From the NCBI GenBank assembly GCA_003244035.1, contig QHBV01000127.1:1-19894 (forward strand): a stretch of DNA of 19,894 nucleotides. Reading direction: 5' to 3'. This stretch comes from Solirubrobacterales bacterium. Lineage in GTDB: Bacteria; Actinomycetota; Thermoleophilia; Solirubrobacterales; Solirubrobacteraceae. The position numbers and the translations under genes were made by a program. The notes beneath the pieces are model-generated. The model was given only the letters and a program-made list of their open reading frames with translations, was not told the DNA's origin and ran no database searches. Numbering within the stretch: the first letter of the stretch is position 1; every line of letters begins with the position of its first letter. This document shows positions 1-7,145 of this stretch, in pieces.

Positions 1-132
1 GCGAGGACCGGTTGAGCCCGCCCATGACGCCCGCCACCGCTACGGCGCCTACGCCCTGCTGCGCGCTAGGAGAGATTGACGAAACTCGCAAACGCCCGCC
101 ACCATTGGGGATTCTGAGCGGCGGCTGAGGCG

Positions 133-164
133 TTTACCCCACTTTTGGGAGCGGTTTACCCCAC
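133..164. promoter_or_regulatory. Two direct repeats upstream of a winged-helix gene
   Basis: TTTACCCCAC occurs at 133-142 and again at 155-164 in the same orientation, 22 bp apart start to start (two helical turns). The pair lies 40 bp before the gene at 205. Spacing and position fit an operator, possibly for that gene's own winged-helix product. They could instead be terminal repeats of an old insertion sequence. Confidence 0.35.
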
Positions 165-204
165 GGCGGCCGGGCTGTGGCCGGCTCCGGTTAGGATGCA
201 GAGA

Positions 205-450
205 ATGGATGCGGCCGAAGCCCAACCTGTGCTTGAAGCCACGTACCGCCTCTTGGCCGATGTTGACCACACGAGACAGGATGCGGTTTGCGAAGCGCTC
301 GACCGTCCCCCCGGCGATCCGCACACGATCCACGCCCTTGAGCACCTATACGAGAACGGGTACATCACCGGCACCACCATTGAGGAGAGTCTCGCGCCGA
401 TCCACATCCAGGCGACCGAGAAGGGCTTGCGAAAGGCCAGCGGCCGATGA
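205..450 (+). CDS. Small winged-helix-like protein
   Basis: This 81-residue protein is not a named family member that I recognise. Residues about 10-50 form predicted helices, followed by LYENGYITGTTIEESLAPIH and a terminal TEKG. That 'glycine-Tyr-Ile, strand, Thr-x-x-Gly' ending is typical of the wing of small winged-helix DNA-binding proteins. The ATG at 205 is preferred because an AGG lies 9 bases upstream; an in-frame ATG at 196 and a GTG at 145 are alternatives. Its stop overlaps the next start by four bases, so the two are co-translated. Direct repeats at 133-164 could be its operator. Confidence 0.55.
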   Translation: MDAAEAQPVLEATYRLLADVDHTRQDAVCEALDRPPGDPHTIHALEHLYENGYITGTTIEESLAPIHIQATEKGLRKASGR

Positions 451-629
451 CCAACCTCGACGCCGACCAGAGAGAAATTTGGGACCTTGCACATCCACGC
501 GTCATCGAGCCCTCTGGCGACCAGACGCTTGAGCAAGCCCGCCACTTCGCTGTCGAGTCCTTCAAGCACGCCTGCTGGTTCGACGGGGTGGACCCGCCTG
601 CCGACGATGTGATCTGCGTCGGAGCTTGA
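447..629 (+). CDS. Small hypothetical protein, coupled to the upstream gene
   Basis: This 60-residue acidic protein begins MTNLDADQREIWDLAHPRVI and starts inside the stop codon of the preceding gene (ATGA overlap), which is the main support for it being real. It contains no recognisable motif or membrane segment. It ends 106 bases before the end of a convergent minus-strand gene. Function unknown. Confidence 0.45.
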   Translation: MTNLDADQREIWDLAHPRVIEPSGDQTLEQARHFAVESFKHACWFDGVDPPADDVICVGA

Positions 630-665
630 CCGCTGCGCGGGCGGCACTGCGAGACGCTCCACTAT

Positions 666-680
666 CGCTGAGCATTAGCG
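666..680. terminator. Weak hairpin between convergent genes
   Basis: CGCTGA, GCA, TTAGCG forms a 6-bp stem (one G-T pair) between the convergent genes ending at 629 and 736. There is no clear T-run, so this is only a weak terminator candidate. Confidence 0.25.
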
Positions 681-735
681 CTCTTGAAATCAGACTCCTA
701 CCGCTCGTCAGAACGCCTTTCTCTTCGAGCAGTTC

Positions 736-1323
736 TCACTGCTTCTGCGGCGCAAGCCAGCGAGCGACCCGCGGAGGAAGCAGCTCAGAGTGTTCGCGCA
801 TGAACGCGATGAGCTTGTCGCGCTCGATCTTGATCACGCCATAGGCGTCCGGCGGCTTGGTGTAGTTGTCGTGCGTCGAATAGGCGTAAGCGCGGGCCTC
901 ACCTGCGGCCTCGGCCAGCTCGGGAATCGGGACGAAGCTGCTGTGACCGCTCTTGACCGAGACCACAGCCAGCTCGCCCGACGTGGGATGTATGAGCGCG
1001 GCTTCGTACATCGGCGTGTCGTGCTTCCGGCTGGATGGGATCAGAAGCCATCCTTGCTGTTGGAGCCACAGCAACACGAGATCCTCGACATCAACCGGCT
1101 CGAAGAGGTCGACGTGCAGCCGGTCTGCCTGCCAGCGTGCAACGCACGGCGAGCCCGCATGCGTGAGCAGCAGGAACTCGCCGGCGGTGTTGTGCCGGCG
1201 GCGCTCGGAGCGCCACGCGCCGCCGACCGCCTCCTCGCCGTTCAGGAACGGCACCTTGACGTCAGCCTCGCCGATCTCGGGGGCCTGGTGCTTGATCGTG
1301 CTCCACGGATGATGTCCGGTCAT
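736..1323 (-). CDS. Putative PD-(D/E)XK-like nuclease
   Basis: A 195-residue protein. The C-terminal half has the layout of restriction-endonuclease-like folds: a helix, then GWLLIPSSRKHDTPMYEAAL (91-110) with acidic residues D102 and E107, then a strand AVVSVKSG (119-126) resembling the (E/Q)xK strand of Mrr-like enzymes, then a helix rich in Glu and Ala. The middle motif reads SVK rather than ExK, so catalysis is uncertain. The start at 1323 has a strong ribosome site (AGGGAGGG) five bases upstream. Such domains occur in defence and phage nucleases. It could instead be an unrelated alpha/beta protein; the fold call is inference. Confidence 0.45.
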   Translation of the reverse strand: MTGHHPWSTIKHQAPEIGEADVKVPFLNGEEAVGGAWRSERRRHNTAGEFLLLTHAGSPCVARWQADRLHVDLFEPVDVEDLVLLWLQQQGWLLIPSSRKHDTPMYEAALIHPTSGELAVVSVKSGHSSFVPIPELAEAAGEARAYAYSTHDNYTKPPDAYGVIKIERDKLIAFMREHSELLPPRVARWLAPQKQ

Positions 1324-1708
1324 CAGAACCCTCCCTTCGCCAGCCGTCCGGCAGCTTTGCACTCCTCGCACCGGCCGCCGAAGTGCGGCACGTGCCACAC
1401 CTGGCCGTCGTCTCGTCGTAGTAGTTGCTGATCGGCCGTCGCGCCGGCCTCCAGCCCAGGATCGCGGATCGTCCGCGAGGAAAACGCGGCCGACGCCTAC
1501 GAGTACGACCTCAGGCTCGCGGCGGCCGTCCGGGACGGCCGCGAGCTGGCGCGAGTCGCGTGTGAGGGGCCGGGTTCGATGCTACTGCGGCTCCTGGCGG
1601 GGAGGGCCGACTTCCGGCCCGAGGTCGACGCCAGACTGTAGGGAGCGCCGCGCTGCCGTCAAGAAGCGGTTGGGTCTCTGGCCGGTCAGCTCGACCCGGA
1701 GAGAGTCG
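1324..1708. other. Gene-poor stretch with possible coding remnants
   Basis: No intact gene is evident. On the minus strand a start-less frame open from about 1497 ends HFGGRCEECKAAGRLAKGGF at a stop overlapping the ATG at 1323 (TGATG), with one CxxC pair. On the plus strand another start-less frame ends at 1641, with NAADAYEYDLRLAAAVRDGR in it. Both look like protein but lack start codons, so this may be decayed sequence. Confidence 0.35.
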
Positions 1709-1751
1709 TCACCCCGCAGAGGGTGAGATGTTGGTCACCCGGAGAGGGTGA
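1709..1751 (-). terminator. Tandem hairpins at the end of the lipoprotein gene
   Basis: Two near-copies of a hairpin occur in tandem: TCACCC/GGGTGA at 1709-1714 and 1721-1726, and again at 1735-1740 and 1746-1751. The second includes the stop codon of the minus-strand lipoprotein gene. They lie where a transcription terminator would be expected, although no T-run follows. Confidence 0.35.
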
Positions 1752-2916
1752 AGTTCAATCCGGAACAGACGACCTTCTCGTAGCCGTTCTGCGCGAAGAT
1801 GCTCATGTCGCCGACGAACCAGCGTCCGCTCGTGGGGGAGCGGACCAACGTCGCCTGCCAGGGGACCGCTCCGCGGACGCGCGAGTTCCTCGGCTGCTGA
1901 CCGCCCGCCCTCAGGGACACGTCGGCTGAGACGATGACGGTTCCCTTCACCTGGATCGTGGGGAAGACCTTGGCGACGACCTGGGCACCGGTCATGCGCG
2001 CGCCGCTCGCGCTCATGCGCACGGGCGTTGCAGCGTTCGGCGGCACGAACGACTGATCGGCATCCTCCAGTACGTCCAGTATGTCAGCGTGCCCGATGAA
2101 CGCATCGGGTTTTGGGCCATAGTCGGGCCCCGCGCCAGGGATAGGCACGGTGGTCAGCGTCGGCGGACAGGCGCCGCTCTGGACGCCAGCCGCGGTAGCG
2201 TTGGCATAGAAGGAAAGCTGTGCGCGAGCGTAGGCCGGCCGATCCCCTTCGAAGGTGAAGAGCGCGTCGATGGCGGCGATCGCGGTCCTGGCGATCGCCG
2301 GGTCCTGCGCCACGCTTGCGGGCAACGGGGGCAGGTTCAGCGTCTCTTGGACATCTCCCGAGACGACCCAGGCTCCATGCAGCGCGGCGCTCTCGCTGAT
2401 CGTCGCGCTCACCTGCGCGGGGACGGTGACCGTCACCCCGGAAGGCGGAATCACGCGCTGGCCTGTGCCGGCATCGCTCGACGGGCTGATGAGCAGCTCG
2501 GCCTGCCCGATGCCCGTAGCGGTGCCCGCCGTTGCGTTGGTCGGGGGCAGCTTGATCGACCTCAGCCGCAGTGCGCGGAGGCTCACTGCCTCCCACGCGG
2601 GAAAGCCGTCGAAGGTGGGATGGGACCCGACCGCAACCTGCTCGATGCCCTTGAGCACGTGGCTGGCCTGGGAGCCGGGAGACGCGCCCCCGCACGCCGC
2701 CAAGGCGACCACGATCAGGCTCACTGCGAGGACGACGGCGGCCCGTGCTCGTCTGCTGATGCTGATCTCAGTAGGCCGCCGACGCCGCGACCAGCGCCGC
2801 CAGGCCGACCGCGAGGCCCGCGCACACCACGGGAGCTGCGATCGAAGACGAGCGTTGCCGACCGACGCCTCGACCTCCCTCGCCACCGTCGTGCTCGTCT
2901 CGTCGACCGTCAGCAC
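1735..2916 (-). CDS. Uncharacterised lipoprotein (start uncertain)
   Basis: The mature part is clear: an Arg-rich n-region, a hydrophobic stretch VVLAVSLIVVALAACGGA with lipobox LAAC, then about 320 extracytoplasmic residues rich in Ala, Thr, Pro and Ser, ending near WQATLVRSPTSGRWFVGDMS. It should be anchored on the outer face of the membrane. No ATG or TTG lies near the signal sequence. The coordinate given uses a GTG overlapping the stop of the gene upstream, which makes 393 residues and puts the lipobox Cys at about 75, much further in than normal. A non-standard start (ATC near 2764) or a frameshift near 2850 are alternatives. Family not recognised. Confidence 0.6.
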   Translation of the reverse strand: MLTVDETSTTVAREVEASVGNARLRSQLPWCARASRSAWRRWSRRRRPTEISISRRARAAVVLAVSLIVVALAACGGASPGSQASHVLKGIEQVAVGSHPTFDGFPAWEAVSLRALRLRSIKLPPTNATAGTATGIGQAELLISPSSDAGTGQRVIPPSGVTVTVPAQVSATISESAALHGAWVVSGDVQETLNLPPLPASVAQDPAIARTAIAAIDALFTFEGDRPAYARAQLSFYANATAAGVQSGACPPTLTTVPIPGAGPDYGPKPDAFIGHADILDVLEDADQSFVPPNAATPVRMSASGARMTGAQVVAKVFPTIQVKGTVIVSADVSLRAGGQQPRNSRVRGAVPWQATLVRSPTSGRWFVGDMSIFAQNGYEKVVCSGLNFTLSG

Positions 2917-3341
2917 CGTAGGTGCCAGATGCGCGCGAGCGCAGGCGGGATGTACCCCGGCCCGCAACGCGGGGCCAGGCCCAGCTCGACCCAACGGCCG
3001 CGGCGGCTGCGCCGGTCCACGTAGGACTGATCCTGCTGGCCGACCTTCTCCTGCCCGGTGAGACGCTGCCCGCGAGCGGGCTGAAGACGGTCGTAGGCGT
3101 AGTAGGTGGACCCGCAGCGCCCGTAGTACGCGCGACCGATCGAACTGAGGCGAACGCTGGCGGGCAGGTGCGTCGCTCGTCTGTAGGCGGCATCGAGCTG
3201 GCCTCTGACGGTCCGGGTGAGCCGAAGCGACCTGCAATCGCGCGCCGGTCGCGCTCCGGCCGGCGCGACCGCCGACAACGCAAGGCAGCCGAGTGCGAGG
3301 CCCAGGCACACCAGTGACGAAACCGACCGTGAGGGCCGCAT
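2910..3341 (-). CDS. Small secreted protein
   Basis: This 143-residue protein has a standard signal peptide: positively charged MRPSRS, hydrophobic core LVCLGLALGCLALSAV, and a likely signal-peptidase I site after about residue 30 (APAGA/RP). The mature part is basic and Tyr-rich (IGRAYYGRCGSTYYAYDRLQ) with several Cys that could pair outside the cell. The start has a strong ribosome site (GGGGGAGG, six bases upstream). The last codons overlap the start assigned to the lipoprotein gene downstream, so they form an operon. No family recognised. Confidence 0.7.
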   Translation of the reverse strand: MRPSRSVSSLVCLGLALGCLALSAVAPAGARPARDCRSLRLTRTVRGQLDAAYRRATHLPASVRLSSIGRAYYGRCGSTYYAYDRLQPARGQRLTGQEKVGQQDQSYVDRRSRRGRWVELGLAPRCGPGYIPPALARIWHLRC

Positions 3342-3433
3342 CTCAACCTCCCCCGTCGTCGTTGTGGCGGAAGCGCATCCCCGAGCCCAAATCGGCGCCC
3401 GGAAGCCGATCACGAACAACCGTTGCGGTCTGG

Positions 3434-4072
3434 CTAGTCATGCCACACGTCCCCGCGCGCCTTCTTGATCGCCGCCACCTGAACTTTCTTCTGCTCCTCG
3501 AAGTCCTGCCGGCGCGCGTCCGCATCCTTGAAGGAGTTGTCCAGGTTGGCAGCCCCACGCTCGCCCAGCTCCCCGCTGACGCGCCCCGCGCCCAGGCCCA
3601 TCTTGATCCCGTCGATGATCGCCGTGAGGAGCAGTCGTCCGCCGAGCCGGAGCATGATGCGTTCCAAGATCAACAGCAGGCGGGTCGCCCGGCGGCCGAG
3701 GACGGCGGCCAGGCCCAGCGCCACGCCGAACAGGAAGATGAGCCCCACGAGCCCCTGCACGATCGGCGAGTTGGCGTGACCGGCAACCGTGGCGACGAGG
3801 CCAAGGTCAACCACGGCGACGAGCATCACCGCTCGACCCGCGAGCTGGCGCCGAGCGGCATGCATCCACGAGACGGCTTGGACCGCGACGAGCACGCCCA
3901 GCGCGAGCGTCAGGATCGCCGACGCCCACACCTGACCCGACGAGGGCTCCCCGGCCTTCCCAGCGCCGAGCACGTCGATCGCGAGCAGGAACAGAAAGAC
4001 CAGGGCGCCGCCCTCTAGTGCGAGCCAGTGCTGGCGACAGAAAGCGGCCCAGGAGCCACTAGGTGCGCTCAT
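3434..4072 (-). CDS. Multi-pass membrane protein with charged C-terminal tail
   Basis: The 212-residue protein has about four predicted membrane helices: LEGGALVFLFLLAIDVL (18-37), a second near 48-68 (ASAILTLALGVLVAVQAVSW), a third near 80-99 and a fourth near 105-126. A charged cytoplasmic-type tail follows (ANLDNSFKDADARRQDFEEQ then KKVQVAAIKKARGD). The start at 4072 has a good ribosome site (GGAGAGGAG). It is the first gene of a minus-strand group with the secreted protein and lipoprotein, suggesting a common envelope role. It is transcribed divergently from an XRE regulator. Family not recognised. Confidence 0.7.
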   Translation of the reverse strand: MSAPSGSWAAFCRQHWLALEGGALVFLFLLAIDVLGAGKAGEPSSGQVWASAILTLALGVLVAVQAVSWMHAARRQLAGRAVMLVAVVDLGLVATVAGHANSPIVQGLVGLIFLFGVALGLAAVLGRRATRLLLILERIMLRLGGRLLLTAIIDGIKMGLGAGRVSGELGERGAANLDNSFKDADARRQDFEEQKKVQVAAIKKARGDVWHD

Positions 4073-4104
4073 CTCGTTCTCCTCTCCCCGTCGTCGATCC
4101 TGCC

Positions 4105-4121
4105 GGGTGCCACTGGCACCC
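4105..4121. promoter_or_regulatory. Candidate operator in the divergent region
   Basis: GGGTGCC, ACT, GGCACCC is a perfect 7-bp inverted repeat in the 123-bp gap between the membrane-protein gene (minus) and the XRE gene (plus). A second, spaced inverted pair AGCACT (4125-4130) and AGTGCT (4161-4166) lies beside it. An XRE dimer controlling both directions is the simplest reading. Confidence 0.45.
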
Positions 4122-4195
4122 CAAGCACTGCCGCGCGCAGCATACTTCGTTCTTTCGCCAAGTGCTAGGTGCCGTGCGTCGGCAGCGTTGCGCGG

Positions 4196-4459
4196 ATGCC
4201 TCGCGCCCGCCACGATCCGCCGCCGCCCGAGCTGCTGCGACTCGGAAAGGCGCTCCGCGCATTGCGGCGCGGCAAGGGTCTGAAGCAGATCGAGCTTGCG
4301 ACCGCAGCGGGCGTCAGCGAGAGTCAGGTCAGCGACGTGGAGCGCGGGCGCAACAACCCCGGATGGCTACTGATCTGCCGCCTGCTCGACGGCCTCGGAG
4401 TCAGTCTTGCCGACCTTGCCGAGGCTTACGAGATGGCTGGCTCCGACGAGGCAGGGTAG
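4196..4459 (+). CDS. XRE-family helix-turn-helix regulator
   Basis: An 87-residue protein that is almost entirely a Cro/C1-type HTH domain. LRRGKGLKQIELATAAGVSE, then SQVSDVERGRNNPGWLLICR, match the canonical pattern of helix 2, turn, recognition helix and the ERGxxxP motif. The ATG at 4196 is chosen because the domain starts soon after; an in-frame GTG at 4169 is possible. It is divergent from the membrane-protein gene, with palindromes between them, so it probably regulates itself and that cluster. Confidence 0.85.
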   Translation: MPRARHDPPPPELLRLGKALRALRRGKGLKQIELATAAGVSESQVSDVERGRNNPGWLLICRLLDGLGVSLADLAEAYEMAGSDEAG

Positions 4460-4961
4460 GCCCGAATCGTGAACTACCTCCGCGCCCCTCGAAGTCGCGC
4501 TGCACAGACCGGCGGCCGCAGGCCGATCGAAGCGTGAGCGCCGAGGTCCGGCGGGCACCACGCGAGCAGACTGGTCCCCCACGAGCAGCGCCCGCACAAG
4601 GGCCGGCGCCGTCGTGAGAGTCGCGCTGCGATCGAAGCGGACCGCGCGGAGCGAGACCGTCAGCTCGCCGAGGAGACCGACCGCGGCTGGACCGAGCTGC
4701 TAGATCCGCCTGGACCGGCAGCGGCGCTGGCGACAGCCGTCACCCATGCGTGCCGCGAGGTACGCCGCGATGGCTCCGTCGGCCATCTCGCGGAGCCGGC
4801 CGTCCTCCAGAACGATCCTCTTCGCTTCCAGGGCATCCGTGAGGGCGACGACCACGCAGGCATCGGCGGACAGAGCGTCCTCAGAGGTGACGGGAACGCC
4901 ACCACCAGTCCCAGGTCGTCCGCGGCCGAGCAGAGGCGGGCGGCCCCGGATCGGGCGGCCG
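4460..4961. other. About 500 bp without a confident gene
   Basis: On the plus strand a frame is open from 4538 to about 5090 and has protein-like content (ESRAAIEADRAERDRQLAEE, then THACREVRRDGSVGHLAEPA), but it has no usable start and runs into the convergent minus-strand gene. A short frame from a GTG at 4534 (27 codons) also occurs. This may be a gene remnant. Confidence 0.35.
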
Positions 4962-5594
4962 TCAGCCGTCGCTTCCTCGGGACATCGCGTCAGCCACGCG
5001 GTTGGACGAGTAGCCGAGCTTGGCGAACACGGCGCCTGCCGCCTCGTCGGCGTACTCAGGAGCGACGACTCGCGCCCACCGGCAGGCGGTGAGCATCGCG
5101 AGGTCGTCGTCGTCTCGGGCGTGCTCGGAGATCACCGACGCCGCCTGGACGACCGCGTTGGAGCGGCCCGGGAGGTGCCACGTCTCTCCATCCGAGTCGG
5201 TGAAGACGACCTCGTGCGTGCGCGGCGCGGGCCGCGTCCAGCCCCAGGCCCGCGCGTTGGAGGTGAGCGCGATCCGCGGCGGGTAGGCCCGGCGGTGCCG
5301 CATCTGATCGAGGTCGGGGATCGGCCCCATCTCCATCCCGCATTCCGAGGTCATGTTCGCCGGGGCCGGAAAGATCGCGTTCCTGTCGGGAAACGTCTCC
5401 TCCACGAACCGCAGGGCCGAGGCCAGCCACTCGGCATCGAGGCCGACCGCCTCCGCCCACGTGCGGGTGAGCATCACGGCCTCGGCCTGGTCGTCCGCGC
5501 CGCCGACGATCTGAGCAATCGCGGCGTCACGCTCGCCCGGATCGTCGGGGAGGCGCAGGGTCCACATCGCACGGCTCTTGCGTGGCTTGGTCAT
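4962..5594 (-). CDS. Hypothetical protein (210 aa)
   Basis: Starts at 5594 with MTKPRKSRAMWTLRLPDDPG, preceded by a ribosome site (AGAGGAAG). The upstream open frame is Arg-rich and shadow-like, so the longer version is rejected. The protein is soluble and acidic. An N-terminal part (15-75) is predicted helical; a middle part has WGWTRPAPRTHEVVFTDSDG followed by ETWHLPGRS, suggestive of a beta-rich domain; the C-terminus is helical. Its start overlaps the stop of the 60-residue gene upstream by four bases, so the two form an operon transcribed away from the replication module. No known family recognised. Confidence 0.65.
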   Translation of the reverse strand: MTKPRKSRAMWTLRLPDDPGERDAAIAQIVGGADDQAEAVMLTRTWAEAVGLDAEWLASALRFVEETFPDRNAIFPAPANMTSECGMEMGPIPDLDQMRHRRAYPPRIALTSNARAWGWTRPAPRTHEVVFTDSDGETWHLPGRSNAVVQAASVISEHARDDDDLAMLTACRWARVVAPEYADEAAGAVFAKLGYSSNRVADAMSRGSDG

Positions 5595-5773
5595 CGGGTC
5601 GCTTCCTCTCGTTGTCGTGCGCGTCCGATCACGCCGGGTCTCTGCGCGATCTCGTACAGGAGATCGGCGATCCGGCGTAGCTCCTCGGTCTGCTCGCGCA
5701 TACGGTCGTCGAGGACGTGTGTCTGCGCCTCGATGGCGTCGGCCACCGGCTGCTCGTCGTCTCGCTCGCTCAT
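5591..5773 (-). CDS. Small helical (coiled-coil-like) protein
   Basis: A 60-residue protein. The stretch LDDRMREQTEELRRIADLLY has heptad-like spacing and should form an amphipathic helix or short coiled coil, so it may act as a dimer or partner protein. It has a good ribosome site (GGAAGGAAG) and a four-base stop/start overlap with the following gene, giving a two-gene minus operon. It is divergent from the RHH gene at 5891. Function unknown. Confidence 0.6.
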   Translation of the reverse strand: MSERDDEQPVADAIEAQTHVLDDRMREQTEELRRIADLLYEIAQRPGVIGRARQREEATR

Positions 5774-5816
5774 CTCGTTCTTCCTTCCGTTGGGGCCTGT
5801 CTCGATCTCCGGCCAT

Positions 5817-5866
5817 GTCTCGACGAGACGATGCCATCGACCTCAGATCGAGGTACCGTGAACGGT
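5817..5866. promoter_or_regulatory. Two palindromes in the divergent control region
   Basis: GTCTCGACGAGAC (5817-5829) is a perfect 13-bp palindrome around one base, and ACCGTGAACGGT (5855-5866) is a 12-bp inverted repeat. Both lie in the 117-bp gap between divergent genes. They are candidate operators; the RHH protein encoded next door at 5891 is an obvious candidate ligand. Confidence 0.45.
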
Positions 5867-5878
5867 CATTGATCGTGC

Positions 5879-5884
5879 TACTAT
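5879..5884 (+). promoter_or_regulatory. -10 box of a probable leaderless promoter
   Basis: TACTAT lies six bases before the ATG at 5891, which would place the transcription start at or next to the start codon; there is no ribosome site. No convincing -35 is seen. The core CTATAG is itself symmetric, so it could serve both directions. Confidence 0.45.
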
Positions 5885-5890
5885 AGCGCC

Positions 5891-6106
5891 ATGCCACCGA
5901 AGCGGACGAACCCGATCGACGGCAGCATCGTGAAGTCGTTCATCTCGGCCGAGGACGCTCGCGCCCTGACCGAGATCGCGGCTGCCGACGAGCGCAGCGT
6001 CGCGTCGGTGCTCCGCCGGCTGATCCACGCATACGTCGAGGACCCCGACCTGCGCCGGCTGGTGCGCGAGCGGATCGCGGCCGAGCACGAGGACACCGAG
6101 CGATGA
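5891..6106 (+). CDS. Ribbon-helix-helix-like DNA-binding protein
   Basis: A 71-residue protein. IVKSFIS provides the N-terminal strand, AEDARALTEIAAADERSVAS the first helix and turn, and VLRRLIHAYVED the second helix: the CopG/Arc layout of dimeric repressors. It is the first gene of a plus-strand run that continues to the integrase, and it lies beside two palindromes, so it is probably an autoregulator and perhaps the switch for the element. It appears leaderless (-10 box six bases upstream). A toxin-antitoxin antitoxin is a possible alternative, but no toxin is recognised nearby. Confidence 0.65.
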   Translation: MPPKRTNPIDGSIVKSFISAEDARALTEIAAADERSVASVLRRLIHAYVEDPDLRRLVRERIAAEHEDTER

Positions 6107-6207
6107 CCTCCGGAACGACCAGCGCCCGCTCGCGGCGGGCGCCGATCACCAACGGGCTGAGGGGCCTGGAACGCATCGCGAAAGGCGAGGCGATCCGTGT
6201 CTTCTGA
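6103..6207 (+). CDS. Very small basic protein (34 aa)
   Basis: Starts within the stop codon of the RHH gene (ATGA). The product begins MTSGTTSARSRRAPITNGLR and is very basic. The same junction (GAGCGATGACCTCCGG) recurs at 8412-8427 after another small gene, where it opens a 20-codon frame, suggesting a duplicated module. Its end overlaps the next gene's GTG by 11 bases. Coding status is uncertain. Confidence 0.35.
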   Translation: MTSGTTSARSRRAPITNGLRGLERIAKGEAIRVF

Positions 6208-6646
6208 TTCTACCCGTCGCCCCAGCCTCCACGAACTCGTCGGGCCGCCCGCGAGGTCGCACAAGCGCCGGGCCGAGCTGCAAGCGGAACGCACCGATGC
6301 CGCCCGCGAGCTGGTCGCGCTGAGAGCGCGGGCCGGCGAGCCGGTCGCCCTCCGCCACCGCCGTCAGATCGCCCTCTCGCCCGCCCGCATCGCCGTCGTG
6401 GCCCGCAGGCCACGCGCCCGCGAGCAGCGCCACGGCCGCACCGTCAGGCGCCGCTCGTCGAGCAGTCGCGCCGGCCCCTCCGACTTAGCCGACTCATCCG
6501 ACGAACCCCCGCCCGGCCACCCGGCCGGGCCGCCGCCCCCTGCCCGGAGTCTCGCAGGGGCACGGCAGCGCGTCGGCGTCCGGTCCGAGCGTCGATCGCG
6601 CTCGGCCGGTGCCCGCCCCTCACGGGACGGTGGGCTGGAAAGGTGA
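6197..6646 (+). CDS. Basic, mostly disordered protein, copy A
   Basis: 149 residues, extremely rich in Arg, Pro and Ser. The N-terminal 20-60 is a predicted charged helix; RPRAREQRHGRTVRR (71-85) is a conserved core also found in the protein at 8916-9254 (RPRSRERGHGRTVRR); the rest is low-complexity. The DNA of the two cores is similar, including CGCACCGTCAGGCGC identical in both. The charge suggests nucleic-acid binding. The GTG start at 6197 follows AAAGGCGAGG. It ends in a GTGA overlap with the next gene. Family not recognised. Confidence 0.5.
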   Translation: MSSDSTRRPSLHELVGPPARSHKRRAELQAERTDAARELVALRARAGEPVALRHRRQIALSPARIAVVARRPRAREQRHGRTVRRRSSSSRAGPSDLADSSDEPPPGHPAGPPPPARSLAGARQRVGVRSERRSRSAGARPSRDGGLER

Positions 6647-6996
6647 GCGCCATCGCGCCTACACCGATGCTGCGCGCCGCCGGCGCCGACGGCCGCGTCG
6701 GCGAGCTGAAGGCAAAGGCAGGCCACGCGCCCCGCCAGACCGGCGAGCCGTCGAAGGCCGACGGCGAGCGGCCCGCCCGGTGGTTCGAGGAGCTCCGCGA
6801 GTTCTACGGGTCGGACGAGCAGGCCGCCGAGCACGTCGGCCTTACCCACCGCGTGTTCACGGACGTGCGCACACGCCAGTACGGGTCGGTCAACATCGAC
6901 CTGCTCGACCGGGCGACCCTCCACTTCGACGGTCCGGCGGGGCTGGCGCGAACCCTCGACGACCTGGCCCCGATTGAGCTGATGGTGGCCGCGTGA
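6643..6996 (+). CDS. Probable HTH DNA-binding protein
   Basis: A 117-residue protein. Residues 1-45 look disordered and basic. The C-terminal half, WFEELREFYGSDEQAAEHVG then LTHRVFTDVRTRQYGSVNID, followed by LLDRATLHF, resembles a Cro/C1-like or phage-type helix-turn-helix: helix, turn, recognition helix, then a fourth helix. It starts in a GTGA overlap with the gene before it. A regulatory or replication-initiation role is plausible but is inference. Confidence 0.5.
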   Translation: MSAIAPTPMLRAAGADGRVGELKAKAGHAPRQTGEPSKADGERPARWFEELREFYGSDEQAAEHVGLTHRVFTDVRTRQYGSVNIDLLDRATLHFDGPAGLARTLDDLAPIELMVAA

Positions 6997-7145
6997 CCCG
7001 CCTTCGCCACGAGTTCCGCTTGCTGCGCCAGCCGCCGGGCAGGGGCCGCGATCGATGTCGGATTCGCGCCTGCACGCCCCGCCGAGAACTTGCCCGAAGA
7101 CAACGACAAGGAGATCGCGATGAGAGAAGTTCCACAGACCTATGA
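6993..7145 (+). CDS. Possible small basic protein (50 aa)
   Basis: A GTG inside the preceding stop codon (GTGA) opens a frame beginning MTRLRHEFRLLRQPPGRGRD and closing 26 bases inside the next gene. The coupling pattern matches its neighbours, but the long overlap and Arg-rich composition mean it may be spurious. Confidence 0.25.
   Translation: MTRLRHEFRLLRQPPGRGRDRCRIRACTPRRELARRQRQGDRDERSSTDL

Noticed and set aside
1..79. Open frame at the window edge ending GAYALLRARRD
   Set aside because: Only 25 codons are visible and composition is not decisive, so a truncated gene cannot be distinguished from chance.
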